Shown: one piece after another, positions 18,725-28,388 of the stretch
Layout of the letters: the number at the start of each line of letters is the position of its first letter
How positions within the stretch are numbered: position 1 is the stretch's first letter
The notes under the pieces: model-generated
The model's database searches: none
The model's input: only the letters and a program-made list of their open reading frames with translations
What the model was told of the DNA's origin: nothing
Translations under genes and position numbers: made by a program
Assembly (NCBI GenBank): GCA_024642205.1
Contig: JAHEBQ010000006.1
Location: forward strand, 74,283 to 138,282
Reading direction: 5' to 3'
Origin: Planctomycetaceae bacterium
GTDB lineage: Bacteria; Planctomycetota; Planctomycetia; Pirellulales; Pirellulaceae
DNA length: 64,000 bases

Positions 18725-20332
18725 TCAACGATTCATCCGCTCACGAATCACCTGTTCGCATTCGTCGATCCTGATCCGCGATTGTTCCAGGGTATCCCGA
18801 TCGCGAATCGTCACGGTTTGGTCGGCAAGCGATTGACCGTCAACGGTAATGCAATACGGCGTGCCCGCTTCGTCTTGTCGCCGATACCGGCGGCCAACAG
18901 CGCCTTTTTCGTCATAAAACACTTTGAAGTGTTTCTTGAGATCAAGGTAGACTTCCTTGGCAACTTCCGGCATGCCGTCTTTTTTGACCAGCGGAAAAAT
19001 GGCGGCTTTGATCGGAGCCAACCGGGGATGAAGTCGCAACACCGTTCGCGTTTGTGGCTTGCCGTTTTCGTCGGGCTGTTCGTCTTCGTAGAACGCTTCA
19101 CAGATAAACGCCAGCGTTGCCCGGTCTGCTCCGGCCGATGGCTCGATCACATGGGGTATGTACTTTTCGTTGGTCAGGTCATCCCGGTAAGACAGGTCTT
19201 TACCGCTTCCTTTCCATTTCGGTTTGCCGTTTTCGTCGAGTTGGAGCCCCAGCGAATCGGACGTTTCATCCAGTTTGCCTTCCATGTGGCTGCGAAGGTC
19301 AAAATCACCACGGTGGGCAACGCCTTCGAGTTCGCCGTATTCGCCGTCGGCCATGAACGGGAATGCGTACTCGATGTCCGCGGTGCCGATCGAATAGTGT
19401 GCCAGTTCGTCTTTGTGGTGTTCGCGCATGATCAGGTTTTTTTCGGAAATACCCATGTCGTGATACCACTTCAGTCGCCGGTCGCGCCAATAGCGGTACC
19501 ATTCTTGCGATTGATCGGGATGGCAGAAAAACTCGATCTCCATCTGTTCAAACTCACGCGAGCGGAAGGTGAAATTCCGCGGCGTAATTTCGTTACGAAA
19601 GCTCTTGCCGATCTGGGCGATGCCCAGTGGCAATCGGTGCCGGGTACTGTCGAGAACATTTTTGAAATTCACGAAAATCCCCTGTGCGGTTTCAGGCCGG
19701 AGGAATGCAGTTCCTTCTTCGCCGGAAAGTGCGCCGACGAACGTCTTGAACATCAAATTGAACTCGCGCGGTTCGGTCAACGTTCCGAGTTTGTTTGTAT
19801 CGGGACCAAGGACCTGCTCGAAGCTCTCAATTTCGGTCAAGCAGGTGACTTCGCCATCCCATTTCAACTCGTCGATGTGCTTGTTGCGCAGGTGAAAGAA
19901 CTTGAGCGCTTGTTTGGTCAAGTGCTCCTGTTCGTCGTCGCCGGCCGGGGCCGTCACAAAGACCCTTTGTTCTTTCGCTTCGACCCAGCGACCGTTCAGC
20001 TGGTCATGCCGATAACGCTTTTTTGTCTCGCGGCAGTCGATCATGTAGTCATGGAACAGGTCATAATGGCCAGAGCATTTCCAGACCTGAGGGTGCATGA
20101 TGATGGTACAGTCAAGGCCTTCCATTGCGTAAGGCGTGGGCGCACCGGGCAGCGTGCTCATGTCGTCATGGCCACTGACCATATCACTCCACCAGGCATC
20201 CTTGACGTTTCGCTTGAGCTCAACACCCAGGGGGCCATAATCCCAGAAACCCTGCAAACCACCGTAGATTTCGCTGGACTGAAACAGAAAACCACGTCGC
20301 TTGCAAAGGGAGACAATTGAGTCCATGTTCAT
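18725..20332 (-). CDS. glyS: Glycyl-tRNA synthetase, homodimeric type
   Basis: Charges tRNA-Gly. The product opens with SIVSLCKRRGFLFQSSEIYG and has the class II core: FLRPETAQGIFVNFKNVL, SFRNEITPRNFTFRSREFEQ, and a C-terminal anticodon-binding region (LAPIKAAIFPLVKK). This is the alpha2 form also found in archaea, eukaryotes and some bacteria, rather than the alpha2-beta2 form. At 535 residues the length fits. The start may be ATG 20332 or ATG 20326. The plus strand opposite this gene has a 537-codon open frame, which is judged a shadow. Confidence 0.93.
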   Translation of the reverse strand: MNMDSIVSLCKRRGFLFQSSEIYGGLQGFWDYGPLGVELKRNVKDAWWSDMVSGHDDMSTLPGAPTPYAMEGLDCTIIMHPQVWKCSGHYDLFHDYMIDCRETKKRYRHDQLNGRWVEAKEQRVFVTAPAGDDEQEHLTKQALKFFHLRNKHIDELKWDGEVTCLTEIESFEQVLGPDTNKLGTLTEPREFNLMFKTFVGALSGEEGTAFLRPETAQGIFVNFKNVLDSTRHRLPLGIAQIGKSFRNEITPRNFTFRSREFEQMEIEFFCHPDQSQEWYRYWRDRRLKWYHDMGISEKNLIMREHHKDELAHYSIGTADIEYAFPFMADGEYGELEGVAHRGDFDLRSHMEGKLDETSDSLGLQLDENGKPKWKGSGKDLSYRDDLTNEKYIPHVIEPSAGADRATLAFICEAFYEDEQPDENGKPQTRTVLRLHPRLAPIKAAIFPLVKKDGMPEVAKEVYLDLKKHFKVFYDEKGAVGRRYRRQDEAGTPYCITVDGQSLADQTVTIRDRDTLEQSRIRIDECEQVIRERMNR

Positions 20333-20677
20333 GGGAATACATCCGAGTTGGGTCGTTGAAGCCGATTGGAGAGGAAAAATCCAGGTGTTATCGCTGATGG
20401 TAATAACGTCGATTTTAGGGTGAAGTGCCCCTGTTAAGTAGGCGGGAACCCGAAGACATGTATCCGATAGTGGAAACCGGATCCATTGAACGGTGACTCG
20501 ACGGCGACTTCGTAATGCGGGTCCCCTGCCCTATGATCAGTCATTCGGTAGCCAATGCTCGCATCCAGAAACCTTGAATTTAAGCCAATTCACGCCGGTG
20601 AAAATCGAAAAAATTCGCCTTGGCGGTTGGACGCATGCTGAATCGTCAAGACGATCCCTGATTCAACTCAACCGTAA
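20333..20677. other. Leader region before the glycyl-tRNA synthetase gene
   Basis: 345 bases between two minus-strand genes. No open frame with a recognisable motif and no clear T-box or terminator structure was seen. Confidence 0.35.
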
Positions 20678-21463
20678 CTACAATCGGATCGACCAATTGG
20701 CCAGATCGAGCTCCGGGACAACGGGAAGTGAGTCGATTTGAGCGGCAAACTCGATATCCGGATTGCGACCAATCTTGACGAGGTTGATTCCTCCGCGAGC
20801 GTTTCGAAAAAACTCTGCCAGCGGCGTCCCATTTTCTACGGCCCGTTTTGTGGTTTGCCAATGTCCCAAGGCGATCGTCGCAATGTCCGTCAACTGGCCT
20901 ACCGGTTTTCCGGATGCTGTCCGGTTTTCGATGATGCGCTCCATCATCGCGCCCGCAAAGATTACATCTTCGCTGGTAACGAACCGGTCGGTTCCTGAAC
21001 AAACCACCGTCACCAGAGGTTCATTTTCAACAACCTTGGCAACCGCTCCCAGGTTCACCATTGCGCCAATGAAAACGCGATCGGCTGACCGGCACCGTTC
21101 CATCGCAACCGTTCCATTGGTGGTCGCCAGAATCAGGGTTTTCCCGGCAATCACTTCGGGTGTGTATTCGATTGGCGAGTTGCCGTTATGAAACCCATTC
21201 ACGATTTTGCCACCGCGCTCTCCTCCAATCAGCGAATCGCCGGGAAACGCAGTGTGGGCCGCAAAGGCAGATTCGACGCTGGGTTGAGGCAACACTTGCT
21301 CTCCCCCGTTGTGCAGCGAATGAACGATGGTTGTGGTCGCTCGCAAAACGTCAACAACCACGACCGTTCGCCCGGACAGGGCGTCCGGTTCGACATGACC
21401 AGGCAGGAGAGCAACGTCCAGAACCGTCGAATTGGCGGTCGTGCGGGGTAGATTCGCGTTCAA
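20678..21463 (-). CDS. comB: 2-phosphosulfolactate phosphatase-like protein (ComB family)
   Basis: ComB is a magnesium-dependent phosphatase that makes sulfolactate in the coenzyme M route of methanogens; bacterial homologues are often of unknown function. The chain shows the family blocks VVVVDVLRATTTIVHSL, LIGGERGG, NSPIEYTP, LILATTNGTVAM and VTVVCSGTD. The start is uncertain. A TTG at 21463 gives 261 residues; an ATG-type start is not available, and a longer frame to 21856 was not accepted because that part overlaps the promoter region and start of the divergent methyltransferase gene. No other coenzyme M or sulfolactate gene is seen nearby. Confidence 0.8.
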   Translation of the reverse strand: MNANLPRTTANSTVLDVALLPGHVEPDALSGRTVVVVDVLRATTTIVHSLHNGGEQVLPQPSVESAFAAHTAFPGDSLIGGERGGKIVNGFHNGNSPIEYTPEVIAGKTLILATTNGTVAMERCRSADRVFIGAMVNLGAVAKVVENEPLVTVVCSGTDRFVTSEDVIFAGAMMERIIENRTASGKPVGQLTDIATIALGHWQTTKRAVENGTPLAEFFRNARGGINLVKIGRNPDIEFAAQIDSLPVVPELDLANWSIRL

Positions 21464-21655
21464 AATTGACTCGTTTTTCGGGTGAGTACAGCTCCATAGC
21501 TTTTCGCTCCAGTTAATGTATCCTGACAGATTCGGTCGGTGTTGGTAAAGCGGTGTTGCTTCTCCGGGTGAGCATCCAGGCTGTCGTGGCTGCCCCTGCC
21601 GGCCGGCATGCCTTTGCCGTGTCGCCATCACATTATTATCGGTCCAAAGCAAATC

Positions 21656-22360
21656 ATGGTCGTAGACAAATCCAACGAACGCGTTCGAAAGATGTTTGGG
21701 GAGATTGCGCCGAATTACGACCGCATGAATCACCTGCTTTCGATGAACGTCGACCGCTACTGGCGCTGGAAAGCCGTTCGCAAGCTCGCACCGAACCGGA
21801 CCGAACCGATCCTCGATGTTTGCACCGGGACAGGCGACCTGGCGTTTTCCTTTCACCGGTATACTGCGGGTAAGGTTCCCGTGATCGGGTCCGATTTTTG
21901 TTACGAGATGTTGGAAGTCGGTCGCCAGAAAAGCGATAAAACCCGGCGCGACGTCTCATTCGTCGAAGCCGATGCCCAGAATCTACCGTTTGACGATGAC
22001 CGTTTTCAAGTTGTATCGGCAGCTTTTGGGCTGAGGAACGTTGCCAATACCGATCAAGGACTGCGGGAGATGGCCCGGGTTTGCAGGCCGGGTGGACAGG
22101 TAGCGGTGTTGGAGTTTTCGGTGCCACGTTATCAACCGGTCAAGGGAATCTACGGGTGGTACTTCAGAAACGTGCTGCCCCGGATTGGCCAGTGGATGGC
22201 ACGCAATGACTCCAGTGCCTACAGCTATCTTCCCGACAGTGTTGGCGAGTTTCCCTGCTACGAACAACTGACGGAGCGGATGCTGGCGGCCGGCCTCTCA
22301 ACTGCCAATTTCTACCCGCTGACGTTCGGAATCGCGACGCTTTACATCGGAACCAAGTAA
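21656..22360 (+). CDS. menG: Menaquinone/ubiquinone C-methyltransferase (MenG/UbiE)
   Basis: S-adenosylmethionine-dependent methylation of the quinone ring, the final step of menaquinone synthesis. The SAM site [13 protein letters not shown] and the family signature near [16 protein letters not shown] are present, and the N-terminus ([18 protein letters not shown]) is typical. The start ATG at 21656 removes a 16-residue extension without homology. It is followed 11 bases later by a UbiX-like gene and then UbiA-like and MqnE genes, so the methylated quinone here is likely menaquinone. Confidence 0.9.
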   Translation: MVVDKSNERVRKMFGEIAPNYDRMNHLLSMNVDRYWRWKAVRKLAPNRTEPILDVCTGTGDLAFSFHRYTAGKVPVIGSDFCYEMLEVGRQKSDKTRRDVSFVEADAQNLPFDDDRFQVVSAAFGLRNVANTDQGLREMARVCRPGGQVAVLEFSVPRYQPVKGIYGWYFRNVLPRIGQWMARNDSSAYSYLPDSVGEFPCYEQLTERMLAAGLSTANFYPLTFGIATLYIGTK

Positions 22361-22370
22361 CGAGGGTGAC

Positions 22371-22973
22371 ATGAGTGAACATCCGATCGTCCTGGCAATC
22401 ACAGGTGCCAGCGGAGTGGTCTACGGACAGCGCCTGCTCGAAGTCCTGCTGACTACGGATATTGACATTCATCTGACGATCAGCGATTCCGCACGCGTGG
22501 TCGCCAAGCATGAATTGGGGCTGGATCTGGACCTCACTGTTTTTCGAATCGAGCAATTGATTCCGGATTATTCCGGAAATCGAACGCTGTCCTACCACCA
22601 TTACAAAGACTTCATGACACCCATCGCCAGCGGATCATTCAGAACACGGGGGATGGTGATTTGTCCCTGCAGTGGCGGTACGATGTCCGGGATCGCCACG
22701 GCAGCGAGTCGCAACCTGATTCAGCGAGCCGCAGACGTGCATTTGAAAGAACGACGCCCGTTGGTTCTGGTTCCCCGCGAGGCGCCGCTTTCGCTCGTCC
22801 AGATTGATAACATGCGAACGGCTTGTGCCGCGGGAGCGACGATTCTGCCGGCTTCGCCAGGTTTTTACCAGCAGACGAACTCGGTTAGCGACCTGGTGGA
22901 TTTTGTCGTCGCCAGGATCCTTGATCACTTTGAGGTTGAGCATGATTTGGTCAAGCGCTGGGGGAGCGAATGA
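22371..22973 (+). CDS. Flavin prenyltransferase (UbiX family)
   Basis: UbiX makes the prenylated flavin cofactor used by UbiD-type decarboxylases; in the futalosine route a UbiX-like protein (MqnM) has been proposed for decarboxylation. Typical features are AITGASGVVYGQRLLE at the N-terminus, the CPCSGGTMSGIATAASRN block and LVLVPREAPLSLVQIDNM. The 200-residue length is standard. It begins 11 bases after the MenG stop, so the two are probably cotranscribed. A UbiD partner is not in the window. Confidence 0.87.
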   Translation: MSEHPIVLAITGASGVVYGQRLLEVLLTTDIDIHLTISDSARVVAKHELGLDLDLTVFRIEQLIPDYSGNRTLSYHHYKDFMTPIASGSFRTRGMVICPCSGGTMSGIATAASRNLIQRAADVHLKERRPLVLVPREAPLSLVQIDNMRTACAAGATILPASPGFYQQTNSVSDLVDFVVARILDHFEVEHDLVKRWGSE

Positions 22974-23148
22974 CGATCGGAATTCGCAGAAATTGCCGAG
23001 TTTGTCGCGCCGTGGAGGCGTCAAGCTCGGACCCGCCGAACATGATCCTGTCGATTACGGCGCGTCGTTGCCCGAGGCCTGGTATCGACGGTTCAATGCA
23101 GGCACACGAACGACAAACGAAAACGCGCCAAACCAAACGCCTGTTCCG

Positions 23149-24072
23149 ATGATTGACAAAATCAAAAAGCTGCTGGAGATGATACGCTTCAGCCACACGA
23201 TCTTTGCCTTGCCATTCGCAATGCTTGCCGCAATGATGGCTTGGGCGGCGCCTGCCCCGGGAGGTGATGTCGGATTTCGCTGGTTGCATCTGGTTGGGAT
23301 TCTCGTGTGCATGGTCGGTGCAAGAAGTGCGGCAATGGCGTTCAACCGGCTGGCTGATCGTGAGATTGACGCCGGGAACCCCCGAACCGCAAAACGCCAT
23401 TTGCCCGCAGGTGAGCTTTCGGTCGCATCCGTCGTCGCTTTTACGATCGCGTCGACATTGGTCTTTATTGCGGGCACTTGTGTCTTTTTGCCCAATTATT
23501 TGCCGCTCGCAGCGTCACTTCCGGTTCTGGGCGTCCTGTTCGGTTACAGTTACACCAAACGATTTACGTCATTGGCGCATTTCTGGCTGGGCATCGCGCT
23601 GTTGCTATCGCCGATCTGTGCCTGGCTGGCGGTGCGTGGTTTGGTCGTAATCGAAAACCCCCGGGATGTGATGCCGGCGGTGGTGTTGGGATTGGCCGTC
23701 TTGTTTTGGGTGGCCGGTTTCGACATGATTTACGCATGTCAGGATTTTGAATTTGACCGTCAAAAACAGCTCAAGAGCATCCCGGTTCGATTGGGAATCG
23801 GAGGAGCGCTGCGGCTGGCGGCGATCTGTCATGCGATCATGGTCGCGTTGCTGTTGACGCTTCCCCTGGTAGAATTTCTAGGTGGACCTCCACTCGGGCT
23901 GGGGTGGCTTTACTGGGCGACCGTCGGCGGCGTCGCGTTGCTTTTGATTTACGAGCATTTGCTGGTTCGACCCGACGATCTGAATCGCGTCAACGTCGCT
24001 TTTTTCAACGTCAACGCGATCATCAGCCTGGGGTTGCTCGTGGCTGGGGCGCTCGATTTATTGGTTATTTGA
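23149..24072 (+). CDS. UbiA-family aromatic prenyltransferase (MqnP-like)
   Basis: Integral-membrane enzyme that attaches a polyprenyl chain to an aromatic acid. Two aspartate-rich motifs, NRLADREID and YACQDFEFDRQ, bind the prenyl diphosphate through magnesium, and about eight hydrophobic segments are present. The start ATG 23149 gives MIDKIKKLLEMIRFSHTIF, the normal opening. In the futalosine pathway the UbiA homologue is called MqnP and works on 6-naphthoate-type intermediates; the neighbouring MqnE gene supports that. A ubiquinone role is unlikely here. Confidence 0.85.
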   Translation: MIDKIKKLLEMIRFSHTIFALPFAMLAAMMAWAAPAPGGDVGFRWLHLVGILVCMVGARSAAMAFNRLADREIDAGNPRTAKRHLPAGELSVASVVAFTIASTLVFIAGTCVFLPNYLPLAASLPVLGVLFGYSYTKRFTSLAHFWLGIALLLSPICAWLAVRGLVVIENPRDVMPAVVLGLAVLFWVAGFDMIYACQDFEFDRQKQLKSIPVRLGIGGALRLAAICHAIMVALLLTLPLVEFLGGPPLGLGWLYWATVGGVALLLIYEHLLVRPDDLNRVNVAFFNVNAIISLGLLVAGALDLLVI

Positions 24073-24148
24073 TCATGTCCAAAGCGGTTATTCGAAAGTC
24101 AGCGTAGACAATTAGGGGTCCACAAAATAGACTCGTTGGCTTGTTTGA

Positions 24149-24174
24149 CCTGGACGCATTCGCCTGGACGCATT
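24149..24174. repeat. Short direct repeat upstream of mqnE
   Basis: CCTGGACGCATT occurs at 24149-24160 and again at 24163-24174, separated by two bases and followed by a T-run. It lies 126 bases before the mqnE start and could be a pair of binding sites. Confidence 0.45.
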
Positions 24175-24300
24175 TTTTTAGCGAACCGGTCGCGCGCCCC
24201 GTTTCCGTTCCAGTATCGCGGAGACCAAGGGTCTTCCGATATCCAAGTCACGAATTTTCGGATGACCCGGAACCATCGTTAACCACAGTAGAACCAAGCC

Positions 24301-25446
24301 ATGATTTTCTCCGTTGACCCACGCCTGAAACCGATCCGCGACAAAATCGAATCCGGAGAGCGCTTGACGTTTGACGACGGACTGTTGATGTACGATCAGG
24401 AAATACCGGTCAACGACCTTGGCCAGCTTGCCAATCTGGTCCGGGAACGCAAGAACGGAAATGCCGCGTACTACAATATCAACGCTCATTTGAATGCGAC
24501 GAATATTTGCGTGTATCGGTGCGTGTTCTGTGCATTTCGATCTGACCTGCGCAGCGACAAGGGCTACGCGATGGATGACGAGCAGATTCTGGCTCGTGGA
24601 CAGGAAGCGATGGACAACGGATGTACGGAACTACACGTTGTCGGCGGATTGCACCATCAACGCAAGTACGCCTGGTATCGAGACATGATCGGCTTGTTGC
24701 ATGAGAACTATCCAAGAATCCACTTGAAAGCCTGGACGGCGGTCGAGATCAACTGGTTTGAGTTTTTGGAAAAACGATCGACGGCAGAAATCCTTCAGGA
24801 GCTCAAGGACGTTGGGTTGGGAAGCATGCCGGGCGGCGGCGCGGAAATTTTTCATCCCGAAGTTCGCGATCAGATCTGCGAACACAAGGCTGACGGGAAT
24901 AACTGGATTCACATCCATCGAACCGCTCATCAGCTGGGAATCAGAACCAACTGCACGATGCTGTACGGACACGTGGAAAAACCGCTCCATCGCGTTGATC
25001 ACCTGATCCGGTTGCGCGATTTGCAGGACGAGAACCACGGGTTTCAAACGTTTATCCCTCTGGCGTTTCACCCGGAGAACACCGGGCTTTCGCATCTCAG
25101 GAAAGCCACGGCCCTGGATGATCTGCGGACCATTGCCATCAGCCGTTTGATGCTTGACAACATCGACCACATCAAAGCTTATTGGATCATGCTGGGTATC
25201 GGAACCGCGCAAGCTGCCCTTTCCTACGGCGCGGACGACCTGGATGGTACCGTCCGACACGAGTTGATTTATCATGACGCGGGGGCGACGACGCCGGAGT
25301 TCCTTTCCGTCCAGCGGTTGGAGCATCTCATCCGCGAGGCAGGCCGCGATCCAGTTGAGCGCGATACGATCTACCGAAAAATTATCCGCGACGAAAACGA
25401 CATGACCAACTGGAGCGTTGGAGAAAATATCGCGGTCGTTGTCTAG
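24301..25446 (+). CDS. mqnE: Aminofutalosine synthase MqnE (radical SAM)
   Basis: Joins the MqnA product to adenosine from SAM in the futalosine menaquinone route. The radical-SAM cluster motif is visible as CVYRCVFC (CxxxCxxC) near residues 71-78, and downstream blocks such as SMPGGGAEIFHPEVRDQIC and FIPLAFHPENT are characteristic of the MqnE/MqnC/CofH group. The 381-residue length fits MqnE. MqnC is similar, so the exact assignment is probable but not certain. It follows MenG, UbiX-like and UbiA-like genes on the same strand. Confidence 0.87.
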   Translation: MIFSVDPRLKPIRDKIESGERLTFDDGLLMYDQEIPVNDLGQLANLVRERKNGNAAYYNINAHLNATNICVYRCVFCAFRSDLRSDKGYAMDDEQILARGQEAMDNGCTELHVVGGLHHQRKYAWYRDMIGLLHENYPRIHLKAWTAVEINWFEFLEKRSTAEILQELKDVGLGSMPGGGAEIFHPEVRDQICEHKADGNNWIHIHRTAHQLGIRTNCTMLYGHVEKPLHRVDHLIRLRDLQDENHGFQTFIPLAFHPENTGLSHLRKATALDDLRTIAISRLMLDNIDHIKAYWIMLGIGTAQAALSYGADDLDGTVRHELIYHDAGATTPEFLSVQRLEHLIREAGRDPVERDTIYRKIIRDENDMTNWSVGENIAVVV

Positions 25447-25536
25447 GAGATTGGCCGGCAACCGGGTCGTGAAGAAAAAATCCAACGAATCATTCATTCC
25501 GAACGAACCGGGGACGAGTCTGGGTGAAATCGCCGC

Positions 25537-27648
25537 CTATCCCACGTCACTGAGATTGAGTGCCTTGCCATATCGCGCGAACACCAGTTGGCGCAGCCGA
25601 CTGTAATTCGCCTGTTCCATTTCCGGGTCTTCAGCGATCAATCGCCGCGCGTCCCGTTGAGCACGCTCAAGAACTTCGGCATCGCGAATCAGGTCCGCGA
25701 TCATCAGAGGTGGAAAGCCACTCTGCTGGGTGCTGAACAGGTTTCCTGGCCCGCGAATCCGTAAATCGATCTCCGCCAGTTCGAAGCCATTGTCGGTTTC
25801 GGCAAACGCCGTCAGACGTTCGTTCGATTCCGGTTCATTGCTGGTTGCAAATGCACAAACATATCCGGGATGATGACCTCTGCTGACGCGGCCCCGCAGT
25901 TGGTGCAGCTGCGAAAGCCCAAATCGTTCCGCCGATTCGATGGTCATGAGAGTCGCATTGGGGACATCGATACCGACCTCGATGACGCTGGTCGCCACGA
26001 TGGCCTGCGTCCTGCCGGCAGCGAAATCCCGCATCGCGGCTTCTTTCTGTTCGATTGACTGTCTGCCATGCAGAACATCCACCCGGAATTCCGCCAGCGG
26101 CCCGTTGGCGAGCGCCTCGAACATTCTTTCGGCGCTGCTTAACTCGGAATCATCTTCGGCGTCCACCAGGGGCGCCACAATGAACCCCTGCCGGCCTTCG
26201 CGAAGTTTCTTGCGAAAGAATTCCCACCACTGCTCGCGATTTTCCTCCTGCCCAAGATAGGTGTTGACTTTTTGGCCAACGCCATTGGTTCGCTCCAACA
26301 CCGAAACATCGAGGTCGCCAAACAGGGTCATCGAAACGGTTCGTGGAATCGGGGTTGCAGTCATTACGAGGTAATGTGGATCGTGTTCCGATTGTTTCAG
26401 GAGCGCCCGCTGCCGGACGCCGAATTTGTGCTGTTCATCGATCACCACCAGTCCAAGTCGATGAAACGTGAGCCGGGATGCAACAACGGCCTGGGTGCCA
26501 ATTACCAGATCGATCTCGCCGTCCGCGATTTTCTGTGAGAGGAGTCTTCGCTCGGCCGCTTTCAGACTTCCGGTCCATAACGCCAGACGGACGCGAGTGT
26601 TTTTCAACAGCTGGGTCAGCGTCTGGATATGTTGGCGAGCGAGGATTTCTGTGGGTGCCATCAACGTCGCCTGTTGTCCGTGGGCCACTGCCAGGAGCAT
26701 GGCACAAACCGCGACAACCGTCTTTCCGCTGCCGACTTCACCATGAAGCAGTCGGTTCATTGGAAACGCCTGTTTCATATCGGCGGCGATGTCACCAAGG
26801 GCCGTCCGCTGCGATCGGGTCAGTTCAAAAGGGAGTCGCCCGGTGATTCTTGCCTGAATTTTCGGTGTTAACTCAAGCGGGAGCGAAACGCTCTGCGAGC
26901 GAACCCGAAAGCGGCGAATCGCCAGGGCCAACTGCAAAATGAAAAGTTCCTGGTACACAAGTCGAGCCCGTGCGTTCTCGACTTCATCCTGGTTTTTCGG
27001 CGCGTGGATCTGCCGTACGGCCGTCTCGATTTCACAGACCGAAACCTGTTCGCGAAGTTCGTCAGGAAACGCCTCCTGGATCAGACCGGCACATTGATCG
27101 ACGGTCTGCGACACGATTTCCCTGATCTGACGTTGTTGTATTCCTTCGGTCAACCGGTAAACCGGTGAAAGCTGTTTCTCATCTTCAACGTTCTGATCGG
27201 TATCGAGCCAGGTTGTTTTGGGGTGTGTCATCTGGAACCGGCCACCGGCAAGTTTGGCTTTGCCGCGAAACATGACACGCTGACCCACGTGAAACTTGTG
27301 CAACAGGAAAGCCTGGTTGAACCAGACGCCTCGCAGGTGCTGGGCCCCCTGCTTGATCAAAACGTAAAGGACATGTTTGCCGTTGCCCGAGATGACTTGA
27401 TCGATGTCCTCGACCACGCCGACGATGCTGGCCAGCTGTTCGGCCTCCAGTTCGGTGATCTGATGGAGCGTCGTGAAATCCTGATACGACCGAGGAAAAA
27501 AGAAAAGCAGATCGGCAGCGGTTCGCAGCCCAAGTTTCTCCAGGAGTTGCGCACGGTGAGGCCCGACACCCTTGAGAAACTGGATTGGTTGAGTCAGTTT
27601 TTCGCTTGGCGTTTTCGCATCAGGATCATGGGTCTTGGAATCGGCCAT
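25537..27648 (-). CDS. recG: ATP-dependent DNA helicase RecG
   Basis: Branch-migration helicase that remodels stalled forks and Holliday junctions. An N-terminal wedge/OB region (LKGVGPHRAQLLEKLGL) precedes a superfamily-2 helicase core: Walker A GEVGSGKTVVA, DEQH, then motif V/VI blocks ATSVIEVGIDVPNAT and QLRGRVSRG. At 703 residues it has the normal length. ATG 27648 starts the protein. It lies downstream of rnhA, on the same strand. Confidence 0.94.
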   Translation of the reverse strand: MADSKTHDPDAKTPSEKLTQPIQFLKGVGPHRAQLLEKLGLRTAADLLFFFPRSYQDFTTLHQITELEAEQLASIVGVVEDIDQVISGNGKHVLYVLIKQGAQHLRGVWFNQAFLLHKFHVGQRVMFRGKAKLAGGRFQMTHPKTTWLDTDQNVEDEKQLSPVYRLTEGIQQRQIREIVSQTVDQCAGLIQEAFPDELREQVSVCEIETAVRQIHAPKNQDEVENARARLVYQELFILQLALAIRRFRVRSQSVSLPLELTPKIQARITGRLPFELTRSQRTALGDIAADMKQAFPMNRLLHGEVGSGKTVVAVCAMLLAVAHGQQATLMAPTEILARQHIQTLTQLLKNTRVRLALWTGSLKAAERRLLSQKIADGEIDLVIGTQAVVASRLTFHRLGLVVIDEQHKFGVRQRALLKQSEHDPHYLVMTATPIPRTVSMTLFGDLDVSVLERTNGVGQKVNTYLGQEENREQWWEFFRKKLREGRQGFIVAPLVDAEDDSELSSAERMFEALANGPLAEFRVDVLHGRQSIEQKEAAMRDFAAGRTQAIVATSVIEVGIDVPNATLMTIESAERFGLSQLHQLRGRVSRGHHPGYVCAFATSNEPESNERLTAFAETDNGFELAEIDLRIRGPGNLFSTQQSGFPPLMIADLIRDAEVLERAQRDARRLIAEDPEMEQANYSRLRQLVFARYGKALNLSDVG

Positions 27649-27800
27649 GCTCTATTTTGTGCGATGGCTACATGAACGGGTAGTCCCAATCCGCCCCAAT
27701 GACCATTCTGGATTCGACCGAACCGTCGGGGAGTCGCAGTTGAATCGACGATTAAGGGAGCACCGGCCAGGCACGTCCATTGGTGCAGAACAACCGCGAC

Positions 27801-28271
27801 CTATAGAAATTTCTGATACGCCGCAACGGCCAGGCCGTCGACACGATCGTTTTCTTCATGGCCACTGTGGCCGACCACCCGTGTGTATTTGACCTGATGG
27901 CGGGATAATTGCCTGTCCAATCGCTTCCAAAACTCAACGTTCTTGATCGGTACCAGCTTCCTGCCGTCTCGACGCTGCCAGCCGTTGGCCTTCCATTTCG
28001 GCATCCATTCGGTCATCCCTTTGCCAACATAAACGCTATCGGTAAATAGTTCGACTCGACAGGGTCGCTTGAGCGAGGCGAGGCCCTGAATCACTGCTTC
28101 AAGTTCCATTTGATTGTTGGTGGTGGAAGCCATAGCGCCGGATTTTTCCAGTTCTTTTCCAGACGCCAGATGACGCAGAATGAAACCCCATCCTCCCGGG
28201 CCGGGATTTCCACTACAACCGCCATCGGTGAAAAGATGGACGTCGACTTCCTCTGGTGGTTCGGTGTTCAC
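27801..28271 (-). CDS. rnhA: Ribonuclease HI
   Basis: Cuts the RNA strand of RNA-DNA hybrids. The catalytic residues are present: Asp in LFTDGGCSGNPGPGGW, Glu in NNQMELEAVI, Asp in LFTDSVYVG and His in VVGHSGHEENDRVD. The frame stays open to 28379, but GTG 28271, with AAGG upstream, gives a 156-residue protein of ordinary length; the upstream residues have no homology. The start is therefore moderately uncertain. It lies between recG and the sensor kinase in a minus-strand run. Confidence 0.9.
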   Translation of the reverse strand: MNTEPPEEVDVHLFTDGGCSGNPGPGGWGFILRHLASGKELEKSGAMASTTNNQMELEAVIQGLASLKRPCRVELFTDSVYVGKGMTEWMPKWKANGWQRRDGRKLVPIKNVEFWKRLDRQLSRHQVKYTRVVGHSGHEENDRVDGLAVAAYQKFL

Positions 28272-28388
28272 TTCGCCAGTGACCTTGATAGTTGTTTCTG
28301 AATTTTGGATCAGATTATATTCGATGAATCGAGTGGAGTTTAGCGGGTGACTCGTTGTGCGACTGACTCGGCGTCGCACGATGGTCCG

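Noticed and set aside
18707-20320. 537-codon open frame opposite the glycyl-tRNA synthetase gene
   Set aside because: It mirrors glyS almost exactly and its protein has no coherent motif. It is a shadow created by codon composition.
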